Shown: one piece after another, positions 13,201 to 24,736 of the stretch
Layout: each line of letters opens with the position of its first letter
Position numbering within the stretch: the stretch's first letter is position 1
Assembly: GCA_024811115.1 (NCBI GenBank)
Contig: JAKOGH010000757.1
Coordinates: forward strand, 146,104-210,103
Length of the DNA stretch: 64,000 nucleotides
Source: Terana coerulea
Taxonomy: Eukaryota; Basidiomycota; Agaricomycetes; Polyporales; Phanerochaetaceae
Reading direction: 5' to 3'
The notes under the pieces: generated by a model
The model's database searches: none
The model's input: the letters and a program-made list of their open reading frames with translations, nothing else
Told to the model about the DNA's origin: nothing
Program-made: the position numbers and the translations under genes

Positions 13201-13824
13201 AAAGCGAGATGAGTTTGTGCTGCACCTCGGGGGAAGCGGAGTACCAATGTGGATGCATTAGACCCAGGGCTTCGAGACCTGCGACAAGTTCAGTAAGGTA
13301 GACAAACACAATATCACGCTGAATGCGTGAACACATCGGTAGGTGTGAAGTGACCTAACTCACCGCCGCGATCAATGATTCCGCTCGAACATGCTTTGAC
13401 CAACAAAAGAGTTTCCAACGGGTTCAACCTCCTTTCCCCAATGACACTATCCGAGAGCAGGCCGCTGCTGTCTGGGTCAGCTTCGAATACAACACCCAAA
13501 GCACGACTTTTCTCCTCTTTCGGCACGGGCAGATTCAATGTAAGATGGAGAGTAGGGCTGGGGCCGACGTTGCTTGGACGCGGTTGGTCTGGGTTGCGCG
13601 ACCGACTGCGAAAGAGCGAAAGCGGGCTCTCTTTAGGTGGCGCAAGTTGTTGACTGGACTGCGCATCGGGATACTGCGACACAGAGGGGGGAGATACTGG
13701 GCGAAACGGCTTCATACTTGCCCTCGAGCAGCGACGACGGGACGGAGAGTCGCTTGTTGGTAGGGGAAGCGGCCTCTTTCTCGTCCTTCTTACGTCCGAA
13801 GACCTTGTTCAGAAACGAGGGCAT
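10207..13824 (-). CDS. MSB1/MUG8-like morphogenesis protein
   Basis: Family members act in polarised growth and Rho/PKC signalling at the cell cortex. The conserved N-terminal region (RhoGAP-like in MSB1/MUG8 proteins) is visible: MPSFLNKVFGRKK start at 13824, then RRLNPLETLLLVKACSSG, then LGLMHPHWYSASPEVQ, VPLLPQAHVQLLLATLD and FLAHIREESIAQKMPLR. The long C-terminal half is low-complexity Pro/Glu/Ala. Introns: 13279-13363 and 12635-12695 are solid. Between the first two exons either a 64-base intron (GTATGA to TCCAG, near 13653-13717) or a one-base surplus in the G6 run 13686-13691 is needed. In the tail, the frame changes at the G5 run 10673-10677 and again near 10357, before a good intron (GTGAGT, TTACTAAT) at the very end. 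The exact C-terminus is therefore uncertain. Confidence 0.75.
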
Positions 13825-14053
13825 CGCGTGGCTGATTCCTGCTCAGAATTAGAAAGAATGATCCAAAGGAAGGTCGGCCAGGAAGAGAGGATAGGAAGGA
13901 GGGAAAAGTCGAGTGGTGGCAGAGAGCAACCTGCTCGCCCAGCGCTTCACACTTCACAACTTCAACCTGACCTTGACCCCCACCTTGGCTCTACTGCCCT
14001 CTACGGCTCTCTACGATTCACTGCACTCTGGACTCTCATAGCAACCCATACCC
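13825..14053. promoter_or_regulatory. Bidirectional promoter region
   Basis: These 229 bases separate the start codons of two divergent genes, the MSB1/MUG8-like gene (minus) and the FMP46-like gene (plus), so both promoters must lie here or overlap the genes. The right part has CT-rich pyrimidine tracts of the kind found at fungal transcription starts. No specific factor site is claimed. Confidence 0.5.
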
Positions 14054-14602
14054 ATGTTTTCCGCATTTACCTTGTCTAGGGTACGATCCCTGTGGCGTTG
14101 ATCTTGCTAGCTCATTAACATCAGGAACAACCGCTGTCTAGCCTCAAATATCAATCTTGCAAGTGTACAGAGGATCCGCGGTTAACTCACGCTAATACCA
14201 TCTTGTAGCCATTCTGCTACATCACCGGCTTCAGTACAAGCTCTCAAGCTCCTGAATGCTGCAGTGAGCGGGCCTTACCCTCCGGAGAAGTCCTCCGCGG
14301 GTCCTCTCAAGTTCAACCTCGAAGTGGTTGAAGACAAGCCACCCACCGGCGACCAACTGCGTACGATCCTCTCGTACCTACCTGGCACGTCAACCGTGGA
14401 TACTCTTGTGTCCGGCCACTACTCTGTGGACTCCAAGCCGACAAGTGCGGAAGCTCTAGCCAAGCTTGCCGCCGAACAGCCTAAGGCAATCAAGTGGCCC
14501 ATTGTCGTGAACTGGGATGATGGAAACGCAACGGTGGGCGATGTGGACGGTGTGAAGAGGCTGCTGGAGGGCTTGAGGAAGAAACGGGATGGCGAAGCTT
14601 GA
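14054..14602 (+). CDS. FMP46: FMP46-like mitochondrial redox protein (DUF1687)
   Basis: Three exons, 14054-14080, 14142-14164 and 14209-14602, give 147 residues. The second intron has a textbook branch site (GCTAATAC) and the joined N-terminus reads MFSAFTLSRPQISILQV, then HSATSPASVQALKLL, which matches the thioredoxin-like start of the fungal DUF1687 family. The rest carries the family's usual blocks: GPLKFNLEVVEDKPPT, QLRTILSYLP and a C-terminal IKWPIVVNWDDGNATVGD followed by a basic helix. Yeast Fmp46 is mitochondrial and is thought to be a redox protein; its reaction is not established. The usual catalytic cysteine position is not evident in my reading, so function is inferred from family only. 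An alternative splice at the second exon (14125-14181) is possible but breaks the conserved ISIL block. Confidence 0.75.
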
Positions 14603-15387
14603 CGAAGTTTAGCGAGGAGACACGCGCCTTAATGAAATGACAAATCCCCTGTACGATATGGTACGCGAGCTCCATTGAATTGACAAGTGTTGCTGATCTG
14701 TGATAGTTGGCTTGTATGCAGCGACAGACGTTCAAGGTGCCCCATTATTCGGACTCACACCTGTTACAAGGTGCAATCTCGTTACGCCATCCTTCTAGCA
14801 CGCTTCTGCATAGTACAACCCTCTGCTATCGCTACTATCAGATGATATTACCTATTATATCTCATTCAAATCTCACTCGGTAGTGCTTCGACAGAGTTGT
14901 CATGCTTACAGCCTGGCGCACTGAGGACGCACGAATGGCCTGCTCCGAGTACGCATACACAGGAGTGTCCATGATGGCACGTTAGAGAGAAAGAGGCTCA
15001 TTCAAGTAAGACTCAGAGAAGGCATCAACGGCGCTGTTCACAGAACATAGGCACCGTTGAAGCCGTCCGGAATACCCGTCATTTACAAGGGCGGTCACTG
15101 GTGAACCAACGGCGCTTCTACACACGGTAAGCAGAGGCTTTAGATCCTAACAGTTGCAAACAAAGACGAGAGCCGTGAGTTGCGTCAGTCCTCTGCGCCG
15201 ATAAGTAGAGAACTTCAAAGACGCAGCTTATACAATCGGTACATTACAAAATTACCAATAAGTAGCACAAATATACGCAGGAGGGGTCTCTGGTTTTCAA
15301 CTCGCTATAGACTCTTCCGCGCAACTTCTGCAGCCGGCGCAGGTGTCGACACCATACCTCTACACCTTGACATCCTCAGAGACAAAA
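14603..15387. other. Intergenic, nothing recognised
   Basis: AT-richer spacer between the FMP46-like gene and the 3' end of the DUF6534-type gene. Short open frames do not read like protein and no repeat was noticed. Confidence 0.5.
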
Positions 15388-17485
15388 TCAGGCGTGATTG
15401 CGGCACCATGGTTTTGATGTGTAGTACTCGCGCTCTGTGGACACCAGCGTAAGGACCAATCCCTCGGTAAGAAAGAGACAGCCTACAATCTGCTGTTGAG
15501 GTCCGAGGGTGAATGCGCGACGGTCTGGGAGAGCGCCTTCCGCCGCGTCCAATCTGGTGAGATGAATTGCTATGACATCCGGCGTATGGCGGAAAGCGTC
15601 TCGGGCGTTCAGACTAAATACAAAGATTATTGACTGCCCAGTCCAGATATAAGGAGAAGACGTACGAAGCTAGGAGTGAATTTGTGTACACTATTGCTTG
15701 GTTCTGTAAGGGAGGCCAACAAGAACAAGCGCACTCACATTCACTGATAGTCCAGGTTACTGATGAAAATGCTATGTAAGTACACCACAGCTCTATGAAA
15801 AGACACTGACGGGCAATGGAAATGGTGTCTTCGTGGCCGGAGATGACCTACCGCAGAAGTTGAAAGAATAGTAAGATAGCAGTCACCAGTTTTTGAAACG
15901 AAATTTACGGTGATAGCGACCGTTAGAGCGACCATGCTAAAATTCTCCGGAAAGTGAGTAGGCCCAAGAAACATCCTGCGTGCAGTGTGAGCACTTACCT
16001 AGTAAGCAGGCCGGTGCTGATTGTGTAGAGGAGCAAAGTATTGATGATCGAGTACGTACTATAGCCAATTTGTAATTAGTATAAGCTGAGGGTACCATCG
16101 TCAAGCGCATGCACATACCGACGCTGGGCCGTGTTACGACATTGGAGTAAGAAGAAGCATAAGGTGGCGGCAGTGGAAAGATCTGCTACAACACGAAGTG
16201 AAAGGCCGACTTCAAAAAGCCACTGGCATAAAAGAATTAGCCACAATTTCATAGAGCGAGAAGGGAGCATAAGCACCCGGAAATAGTTGAAAGCAGAGAC
16301 TGGGCGTGTTCCAATCACAAAGCTGTAACTCGAGATTTAGCAAGGTAAATCAGCACCAGAGTTATTCAATGCGTACAGTTTGGCAGCGCCCGCTGAGATA
16401 TACTAGTCTTAGTACAGCTTTCATCTAGAGAACAACTCGGACTACTTAAGATGAAACCTAGAATACCATCACTAATCCTGATGCTGTTGTTGTGAACGAG
16501 TGACGCACCAACAGCGCTCCAAATACCAGTACCTGGGTGTGAAGAGGGTGAGATAGAGCAACGCCATGGTCACAAATCACTCCCGTACCAAGGGATAGGT
16601 AATCCAGCGGTTTCTCTGGGTCACTGGGAAGGTGTAGCATCGACTGTAAGACCATTATAATCTCAAGGGAACAAGGGAAGGTCCACATACCTACCCACAC
16701 ACGATACGCGAATGTACTGTTGGCTGTTTGATTCAAACCAAAGTGGACTCTCTTAGATGAGCTGTGCTTACCACTGGATCATGCTATCCGTAACTGCCTA
16801 TATGACTGACATATTAAATAGTATCAGGGAAAAGAGGGGTCACAGCAATACCGTGAGCAGAAGTACGAGCTGTAGCCTGCTGTGTCAGCAACAGTCATAC
16901 AGGACGGCAGTAATCTGCATGGAAAGACATACCGGCATGGTCCTGTCACTGAGGAGTTAGATGACCATCACGTTGAAACGGGGAGCTGTACGAACCAAGA
17001 TAACTTCTCAAGCTGTACGTAGTCCCCAAAGCCTGTCACCGCGTTCCTGATGTCGAAGTTGTTACTACCATTGTGACAGACCCTTCCACTGGCAGTTTAG
17101 TGCCTGAGACATACCTGTAAATGGTGGCCACTACAAACGCAAGGCTAGCTGAGTTCAATAGCCTGCAAATCAATCAGTGATCCTCGTGTTGGAAAGCGCA
17201 ATCCAGCTTTACCATAGCATGAACACCTGCGGCGTGGATGTGTATACGTTAGGCACATCACGGTTTCATAGAACAATCATTGTACCAAGCACTGCAACCA
17301 TCGACTCTCTTTCTCGAATCGCTGGAAGAATCTGTAGCATTGGATGCACAGTATCCCGTACAGGCTGATAAGAGGTATTAAGTTTTGGTGGGACACTTCG
17401 AGAGGAACAAGTGACAGATATACATAGCCGTAATGATCCCGCATAAAATCTCGGATCCCAGTGTACGATCAAGTATGGTCGGCAT
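15388..17485 (-). CDS. DUF6534-type multi-span membrane protein
   Basis: This was assembled from short exons. The start at 17485 (MPTILDRTLGSEILCG) joins through introns 17365-17423, 17227-17285, 17163-17212 and 17065-17114 into a hydrophobic N-terminus: ILYGILCIQCYRFFQRF, then a VFMLWLLNSASLAFV helix, then NNFDIRNAVTGFGDY. The middle (about 16380-16995) contains FAYRVWV, a family landmark, but its exon limits were not resolved. The C-terminal half has the family pattern RVVADLSTAATLCFFLLQ, then SIINTLLLYTISTGLLT, then YTNSLLASLNARDAF, with introns at about 16044-16106 and 15611-15661 restoring LLAS-LNARD. These proteins are common in Agaricomycetes and resemble seven-helix membrane proteins; no function is known. 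The gene could be intact or damaged in the middle. Confidence 0.65.
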
Positions 17486-19547
17486 AACAGCAGAGAGCCA
17501 AGTGAAGAAGCTGAAGGGGTTGAGATGAGCAAAGAAGCTTGTGGCCAGCTCAAATCAAGCGTACCTAAGGTATTATATATACAACCACAGAAGGTTCATC
17601 TTCATCTTGCGCAGACTGACCGGATCTGTCCCCTCGATATGTGTATGATGCAGTCGCTCGAAACATCACACACCGTAAGCACCTGGCGTTTCTCGCTATG
17701 CGTGGCACTTGTCCGCTGCGTGTGCGCCATAGCTGCAGGACAATTCGGGCAATTGGAGTGTGCAGATAAAACGCGAAGTCGCTGTCGCAAATGGCAGGAA
17801 GCCATTCTTGCTAAAGAATTCCTCCTCGAATCTAAAAGAAATAAATATAGGGTTATGATTGAATATGGCACTACCTACTCACGAGGTACTTTGATATCAC
17901 GCCGAATACAATGGGGGCTCTGAATGGATACACGAGTGTTGTTTGGGAAGCGCACTGCACCATGATTTATCAAAACTCGATAGATATCGTATCTTTATAC
18001 TCCAACTTACCAGTATAGCTTGAGAAGGTGGCACACTACTCAGTCTCGACACCGCGTCAGGGAGGCGGAGCAGGCGAACGGAAACCAGCAGCGGACGGAG
18101 TGAGTCGCTCGGGAGATGGGTGAGACGCCCGTGAGGGCATCGGACGTGACACAAGCACGCCGCTCGACCGATTCGAGGGCAACACATAAGGGAGATGGAA
18201 ACTCGCGCAATATAGCGGTGCCGAGGTGTAAACCGTCATTGTTGATAATCGTGAGAATGAACATACGGTATCAGGTTCGCAACTTAGCGCACAGGTACTT
18301 GGAGAATCAAGAGTTCACGGCCAAGCGTAAGTAAACATAGCAAAGCTATGAGACTTCGAAAAGATGGTGACACACCCCTATTGGCGGCCATCTGCTTCCA
18401 GAGATATGCACTAAAACGAGGTGATGCCGCCCAGATGACTCTCCGCCGTTCGATCTGAGGTAGAAGTACTATGTATTTTGACTATCATCGTAGGTTGTTG
18501 GGACCGGGTCGTTGAGTAAAACTTCAGGCCAGGCGGGTTGCGCTGACAAGACCTGCGTGAGAACGCAAAACTGCAGTGGAGAAAACGTAATAGTCACGCG
18601 TGTCTCCAGGTCGTCGTCCACATTCCTGCCCATCCCGAACCTTCCACTGCCCAACCTACCCGCTTAACGACGCCGAGGATCGACCTTTCTCCACCAGCCA
18701 TAACGACCTAGCGTGTGGCCGTAGCATTCGTGTGCTTAGACTCGTGTGGTATGGGATGGCGGCCATATTTGTCGAGTAAGCACGGAGAAATGAACTAATC
18801 CTGCGCTGCGGGAGCGGGCAAGTCAGCATGTCACCGATTACTGTTCGAGGCTGATGACGTACACGAGGAGTTTGCGAAGCTGTCTATGCCTCGACGACAG
18901 ACGGAGTAATCACAACTGCCCATCGTTTTGTTCCACTCTCCACAGGCCTCCGTTATCTTTCTTGGCACTGCACGACCCAGGCGAACTCCACGGCCGGGGC
19001 ACGCTTACCAAAGGCCATGCGCTGGCATTGTCTTTATTGCCTTCAGCCATATCGCTTCTAACACCCTGCCGAGGGACATAGATCTGATCCAGGCGACGCT
19101 TTCTGGTACGTAGGCCACTTAAGCTTAACTCCGTCTGAATGAGAGCGAATGAGATATGTTAGAAAGTCAAGTAGGTTTTGGGAAGCCCAAATGTTGCACG
19201 CACATATCAAGGTTCGGGATGAGTTACATGACTATCTGAGCATGCTGAGAGTCATTGAGCGCGTAGATACACTGCTTGAGGAAAGCTTAAGAAAGGAGGA
19301 AGTAGTCGGCGACTTGCGACGCGGCCGAAAGTTGGTCGAGGGCAACCTGCTCGATCAAGCAATCAAGAGCGTCTGATCCTAACAAAGGTAAATAATGGGT
19401 ACACAGGCGCTGTGCGCAGTCTAGGTGTTCTTGCGCAGCGACTGCTGGTACGGCTTCACCTCGCCAATACCAAGTGCCCAACATCGTTCGTTATCCTGCC
19501 CGCCTGACATCTATCCTTACTCTTTACGCCCAAGTGCTTGTAGCCTA
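17486..19547. other. Long spacer with one short unrecognised open frame
   Basis: No gene is supported. The open frame 19149-19376 (plus, 75 codons) is charged and helix-like (RVDTLLEESLRKEEVVGD) and could be an exon fragment, but no start context, intron or family supports it. The remainder shows no open frame of protein character and no clear repeat. Confidence 0.4.
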
Positions 19548-21626
19548 ATGACTGACGATCTGCAGGAGCTCCCCATACCTCACGCTCCTCGCATCTCTCT
19601 CATATCACTGCCGGTGCCCGTTCCCGAACACTTCAAACCTCAGTCCCCTGTCTCTCACATTCGAAATTCTCTCATTGCTGCGAATGGCAAACGCTTTGCT
19701 ACTGCAACCAACCTTCCTCCCGAGATCACCAGCATAATATTGCAAGAGGCAGTCTCGAAGCTAGACTACGCCCAGAGGAGCAAAGTGCTCGGCGCATGCA
19801 GTCTGGTGTGTCGCCACTGGGCAGCAAGGTGTCGAGAGAGGAGGTACTGGCAAACCACTGTGTTCATCGACTCGTACGCCTCCTTCGATCGTTTCGAATG
19901 GGCTATAGAGCACAGCCCGGTGCAGGGAGTTCGGCCAATTGCAGAGTGCATTACGGGCTGGGAGGTGTAGTGCAGTGCATCATGTGAACCATGGATGCGT
20001 CGCTTCTTCTCCAAGCTCCCTATGCCTCTCATTCGATTCGACGGCGACAATCACTCGCTCTACGTAGGGACAGCGGGTACTACAGGTTCTCGAGGAATGG
20101 CTCACGCACCACGGTCACTATCCACGCACCTTCCTCGAACTATCCCTGGGAGCGTATTTTATGTGACATGGATGTGTCTATCTGGTCTCCATTTCGGCAG
20201 TGCCGCCGACTTGGTGCGACTCGTCGTCGAAATCCCATCGCTCCACGCTCTACTTTGCCAAGATCTAGTGTTCTCGCAAGCAACTGAAGACACGCTCGCG
20301 GGAATCAGAATTCCGGTTCCCGGGCGTCGTAGCCTTACTCGTATGGAAATGAAGAATTGTGGCGGGTTCGAAACACATGCAAATGTGATGTTTACCACTG
20401 TTGCGATGGCTAGAACCCAGAGACGGTTTGCAGGCATACTTCATAACCCACTCCGTGCATTGATACCACAGCTCGTACGATATCTCGTGCCAGTAGGTGG
20501 GTGCGAACGCATGCATGTGGATTACCGCAATATTAGTAAGTTTGGCAACTATCTCATTCACTACACGTACAAAGGCAGGGCTAATCATGACCTATGAACC
20601 AGGCGGACGCATTGTCTTCCACTATCTGGCGCCCCCTCTGGAAGCAGAGATTGCTTTCGACCTTCAGGCCCTCACTGACCCCTTGGCTCACAGCCAGCCT
20701 CAGCTTGTCTATCAACCTGAAGCAACTCTTTATCAGCCCATGCCAAAACAATACCGCCGTGGCTCGGAGCTAATGCAGTTTCGAGCTATAGACTGGAATC
20801 AGTTTGACGAGACCATATCCCGCGCACGCCACCATTCGAAGAGCTGATCTTCGTATAGCAGATCGCAGACTGCAGTACGTCTTCAGCTCGCTCATCGACG
20901 ACGTCCACCGTGGAACGTTCTGTCCAAGAGCATGGGGCGATGGCAGGCTACACGTACAGTTTATGGGTACACGTGTGCACCCACGTTTACCCCAGATCTA
21001 CCACTTTGTGATCGCTCAAATGCAAGACATCCTCGCTGCACCAACGGAGTACGAAGTGGATGGATGTCGGGTCACTCTCACCAGGAAACAGATCTTCGAC
21101 TTGTGGATACCCAACAATCACACGGCGAGAGTATATACTCTGAAGAAGGCTCTCGGGGACAACGGCAATGCGCTTGTAGAGGCAACCGACCCACACAGGA
21201 GTCAATGGCATGAACCAGCCGAGACCGCGGCCTCGTTGACGGACTTGGAAACCCGAATCGCAAAGCTGCTCGCCGCAGTCACTGCACATCAGAACCAAGA
21301 CATATTGGAGCTGCCCACAGTTTCACATATTCAGTCCCAGACGGGGCGCTCGGGGGCAGCAGCAGGGCTGGATGGGTTAGGCGGATTAAGACTACTGGAA
21401 AGTCCTAATACTAAGGCCGGGATCGAACATATGAGGAGAACAGGAGAGTTTGTTGAGCTTGGCAGAAAGGGCTGGGTGTTCAACAATGACGATGAGTCGC
21501 TGAAAATGGAGGACATGGACACTCCCTGTGAATGCATAGGTAAGCTGCCCTGCATCCATACAGCATTGTTATACGCTAACGACCATGGTAGTATGTAAGA
21601 GAGCTGAAGCGGCTTTTCATTCTTGA
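19548..21626 (+). pseudogene. F-box-like gene, broken (in-frame TAG and a frameshift)
   Basis: The predicted protein starts MTDDLQELPIPHAP and has an F-box-like block (NLPPEITSIILQEAV, then CSLVCRHWAARCRE), so an intact form would be a ubiquitin-ligase substrate adaptor. It aligns along its length with the F-box-like gene at 39027-40849 (GPVQGVRSILESIYCWEIQC there, SPVQGVRPIAECITGWEV here). At 19968-19970 the codon matching Gln in the relative is TAG, and the frame continues unchanged on both sides. An intron lies at 20536-20602. Near 20828-20835 the frame slips by one base with no splice signal, and the downstream frame again matches the relative (SSLIDDVHRGTFCP). A last intron starts with GTAAGC at about 21541 and the ancestral stop is at 21624-21626. 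Two independent lesions argue for a pseudogene. Confidence 0.75.
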
Positions 21627-21843
21627 CAGAGTCTACAATGTGTATGTTCTCTTTCCCCTCTTATAGTTAGCTACCGGCAAGAACATTGTATTGTTATGTA
21701 TAATGCCTGGACGTATTGACAAGCAGTTTGGATAGTGTTTCATGGAGCCTACAACGAGCATGAGAATCAGTTTCCACCATCCCCCGTCCAAAAGAGTCGC
21801 ACTTGAACATACAGCCGTAGTACAACGAATAGGGCCGTGTTGA

Positions 21844-22515
21844 TCAGGCTTCAGATATCGGGCGGAACTCAGACTCCAATTCTTTCTCCCCGACTTTAAC
21901 CTTTTCTGCGGCTGCGTAATCGCATAGACTCAGTCACGAGATTTTCAAAAAAAAAACTTGCCAGATGGGAGAGAACTCACCGAGCATCACGGCGTACATG
22001 CGTGTCCACTCCTTCGTCTCGTTGATCCACCCGTGGATGGTGCCCCGCTGGACAACCACGTCGCCTTGGTTCAATGTGAGGTGTCTGCTATCATCGAGAA
22101 GCAGCGTTATGCTGCCGCTGATGACGATGATGTAGTCTAGTGACAACGTGCGGTGGAAAGGCTAGCGCACGTCGATCCGAACGCGTACTCAGCGCGCGGG
22201 CTTCCCAAGCTTGGTAAGGAGAGTGCGTACCGAGCCTGCACCAGGGGCCGTGTCTATTGCACGGAACGTGCTGCCGGTCGAACTGTGCAGATCCTCGACA
22301 TGCTCTTTCGTGAGGTCGTGGAACGCGCCGCTGTTGTTCGCCGGCAACGCGTCCGACCAGTTGAAGTCCGTAAACAACGCCGACGGGCCCATGAACGGGT
22401 GGGATTCTACCAAAGAATCCTCCGCCACGATCGCTGTTCCGTCCGCGTTGTGCCCGGTCACGACCCTGCGGATGGGTGGAAGAGACTGTGGGTAGCTGGA
22501 GGGCTCAGCTGACAT
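21844..22515 (-). CDS. Small cupin-domain protein
   Basis: Three exons, 22231-22515, 21981-22161 and 21844-21905, close in frame at 175 residues. The N-terminus carries LPPIRRVVTGHNADGTAIV, typical of fungal single-cupin proteins, and the beta-barrel follows: FHRTLSLDYIIVISGSITL, then LNQGDVVVQRGTIHGW, which match the two cupin motifs (the first lacks the usual full set of metal ligands, the second retains His). Homologues are small cytosolic proteins with no settled reaction; metal binding and catalysis are open. The last exon is short and charged (KVGEKELESEFRP). The next gene to the left is the broken F-box-like gene on the other strand, tail to tail at a distance of about 220 bases. Confidence 0.85.
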
Positions 22516-22900
22516 GGTTCAATCTATAGCGAGATGCGAAGTGTTAGCGAGATTTGAGAATGAGCGAAATGCAGACGGCACTTTATACTCACAACATCTT
22601 ATCATGAATCGCGATGGGAAGATCACTAATTGCGTGATAGTGCTAGTGTTCAGAAGATTAGAAGCAAGGGCTAAAGGTGACCCACTCACATCGGCTACAG
22701 CTCCCTGCCTGTCCGCCTCAGCTGCCACAAGTCACGGCCCATTGCATTGTTAGCAGCTGACTAATGTTGGAAATTGGCTTGGTCAGCGTACACCTTTCAA
22801 GCCCGGCCAGGAGTACACGACTCCAGCCAGTATGTGTGCTGCTGGCTTTACGCAGTAGCGTACGCCACGGGTTCGCACTTACAAGTGCTCGAGTCGTTTG
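22516..22900. other. Spacer, nothing recognised
   Basis: Upstream region of the cupin gene running into the truncated copy of the tandem family. No open frame of protein character was seen. Confidence 0.45.
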
Positions 22901-23023
22901 TCAATTCATCACCTCGGAGGTGGGTACCGGATCTCCAATGACCTCATCGGAGAGTTCTGGGAGGTCATCATCGGTTTTGTTTGCAGAAGAAGAGTTGGAC
23001 GATAGCAACTCGTCGACAGACAT
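22901..23023 (-). pseudogene. Truncated third copy of the tandem 165-residue family
   Basis: A 40-codon frame starts MSVDELLSSNSSSANK and continues to EVIGDPVPT, which lines up with the first 35-40 residues of the two complete copies to its right (MSVNEDSE...EVIGGPIPT and MSVSIDS...AVIGGPKPT). After PVPT the match stops and a TGA follows within seven codons. The conserved core that comes next in the full copies (VAYGF and beyond) is absent. It shares strand and spacing with them, so it is best read as a deletion derivative of a tandem duplicate. Confidence 0.65.
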
Positions 23024-23507
23024 GAGAGGGAGGGGTAAAGTCGAGGGCAAGAGCAAGTAAGCCGGAAGGATTGAGCGCTTACAGAATTACTTGTGCGGTG
23101 CCTTGCACCACGCAGCGGTATAGCTAACGATAAGATGGGGAACAAGACGAAGGATAGTGTAGTAAATTTCACAAAGTCGACTTCAATGATGCAGAATTCT
23201 TCAGCGCAGGACCGCCACAGCCGGTCCCGGAGACAGACACATGTAGAAGTCACAGCGCGTGCGCCAGAGATTCGGTGGGACTATACAAAAGCAACAGGGA
23301 GAGCTACGATAACAACCGTCAATGAGAGGAGGAAGACAAGATAGTACAGCGATGGAAGGGTATGTCCAGGTCAATCTGTGGTTCAGACTTGCGTCACTGC
23401 ATTCCCCAAAGCTAGGGATACACATTGAGATATCTATATCAAAAGAGTCTGAGTCTACTGCGTATAAAAGATGTGCAAGCCATTACTCACAACTGGATTC
23501 CATGTCT

Positions 23508-24017
23508 CTACGCGAACAGAGGCCAGCAATCCTCTCTGACGCGATACCATCGCGGTCGGGCGTCGAAGGGCAGATGCAGGAACTTCTTCACGTGCTCAAT
23601 ATCCTCCTCGGAAACCTTGGCATCTAGCGTGGCTCGGGATCCGTTGTCCTTGAGAACGAACAAATCTTTAATCCTTTCCTTGGCGGTGACGACAATTACC
23701 TTCCTCCTGATGCGCGGCATGCTGGGGCGCGCCGCGTAGACATGGAGGGGCATTTTGCTCGAGAGTTGGCACAAGGTCTCGAGGATTGCGAACGCTTCCT
23801 CGGGAGGCATCTTGTCCAACGGATCCGGCCTCCCGTAGTAGTCCTCGTAAAGGTAACGCGCGAAACGGAATCGTTCGGTCTCCGTTATGAGGAAGCCGTA
23901 AGCCACGGTGGGTATGGGACCTCCAATGACCTCACGGGGAAGTTTTGGGCGATGATTGATCTTGTTTTCAGGAGAAGGGTTTGACGACGGCATCTCCGAG
24001 TCCTCATTGACAGACAT
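23508..24017 (-). CDS. Unrecognised 169-residue protein, tandem copy 1
   Basis: I do not recognise the family. The start at 24017 is chosen because the neighbouring copy also begins MSV after a run of similar upstream sequence; the frame extends seven codons further to 24038. After a variable, Pro/Ser-rich first 25 residues the two copies share a conserved core: GFLITETERFRFARYLYEDY, then MPLHVYAARPSMPRIRRK, VLKDNGSRATLDA, VSEEDIEHVKKFL and RWYRVREDCWP at the end. No signal peptide, membrane span or known motif is visible; the core is single-exon, and charged residues are frequent, which suggests a soluble protein. The two copies stand about 700 bases apart in the same orientation. Confidence 0.7.
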   Translation of the reverse strand: MSVNEDSEMPSSNPSPENKINHRPKLPREVIGGPIPTVAYGFLITETERFRFARYLYEDYYGRPDPLDKMPPEEAFAILETLCQLSSKMPLHVYAARPSMPRIRRKVIVVTAKERIKDLFVLKDNGSRATLDAKVSEEDIEHVKKFLHLPFDARPRWYRVREDCWPLFA

Positions 24018-24736
24018 GAATGGGGGAGCTAAAGTCAAGGGTAAGAGTAAGTAGCTAAGAGCAAGAAGTCCCGGCCCATTCGAACTTCAACTTGGGCGCT
24101 TACTGACTAACACCAATGGACGAAAGAGGAAAGCGTCGTTGTACGACAGCGTGATTGGGGTTTCGAGGTCTGGGATCTGAGAAGTCGCATGACTCGCCGT
24201 TCAAAACATGGTATCTTAGATTTATTGAAGTTCTAGCGAGCTGCAGAGTCAGACATGCAGCACATTAAGCTACATCTCAGTTGTATACGTGCGAGCTTGA
24301 GGGGCATGGCGACTAGGAATTTCTTAATGTTATGTCCAAAATGGCGTAAACACTCACGGCGCAACCAATAATAGCATCTCGGGGTAAGAAAAGAATACGG
24401 CACAGGAATGAACAAAGATGAGTTCAATGGTGCGGCGTTCTGCACAGGCGCAAACGGACACAGGCAGAAGCCATGGCCCAAAAGAAAAGCATGAACAAGA
24501 GCTGGGCCATCTGAGATTCGGTGGTACTATACGCAAGCGACATGAGAGGGGCACGATCACGCTACGAGAGGGGCAAAAATACAACAAAGTAAGGACTTGT
24601 CCAGAAGAATCCATGGTCAAGAGTCAAATTCCCCAGAGCAGGGATATACGCCAAGGTATCTACAATAGGAATGAATTGAGTTGAATGCAAATATGAAATA
24701 TTCGAGTTGATCTCTCACGTTATAGGCTTGAGTTCT
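24018..24736. other. Spacer between tandem copies
   Basis: Holds the upstream region of copy 1 and the downstream region of copy 2. Parts near 24480-24660 resemble the region 23250-23470 (for example TTCGGTGGGACTAT and TTCGGTGGTACTAT), so the duplication unit included the 3' flank. No gene seen. Confidence 0.45.

Noticed and set aside
13279..13363. Protein-like frame (RDIVFVYLTELVAG) in the MSB1/MUG8-like gene
   Set aside because: It lies inside an 85-base GT-AG intron; splicing it out joins IIDRG to GLEALGLMHPHW in phase, as in the family.
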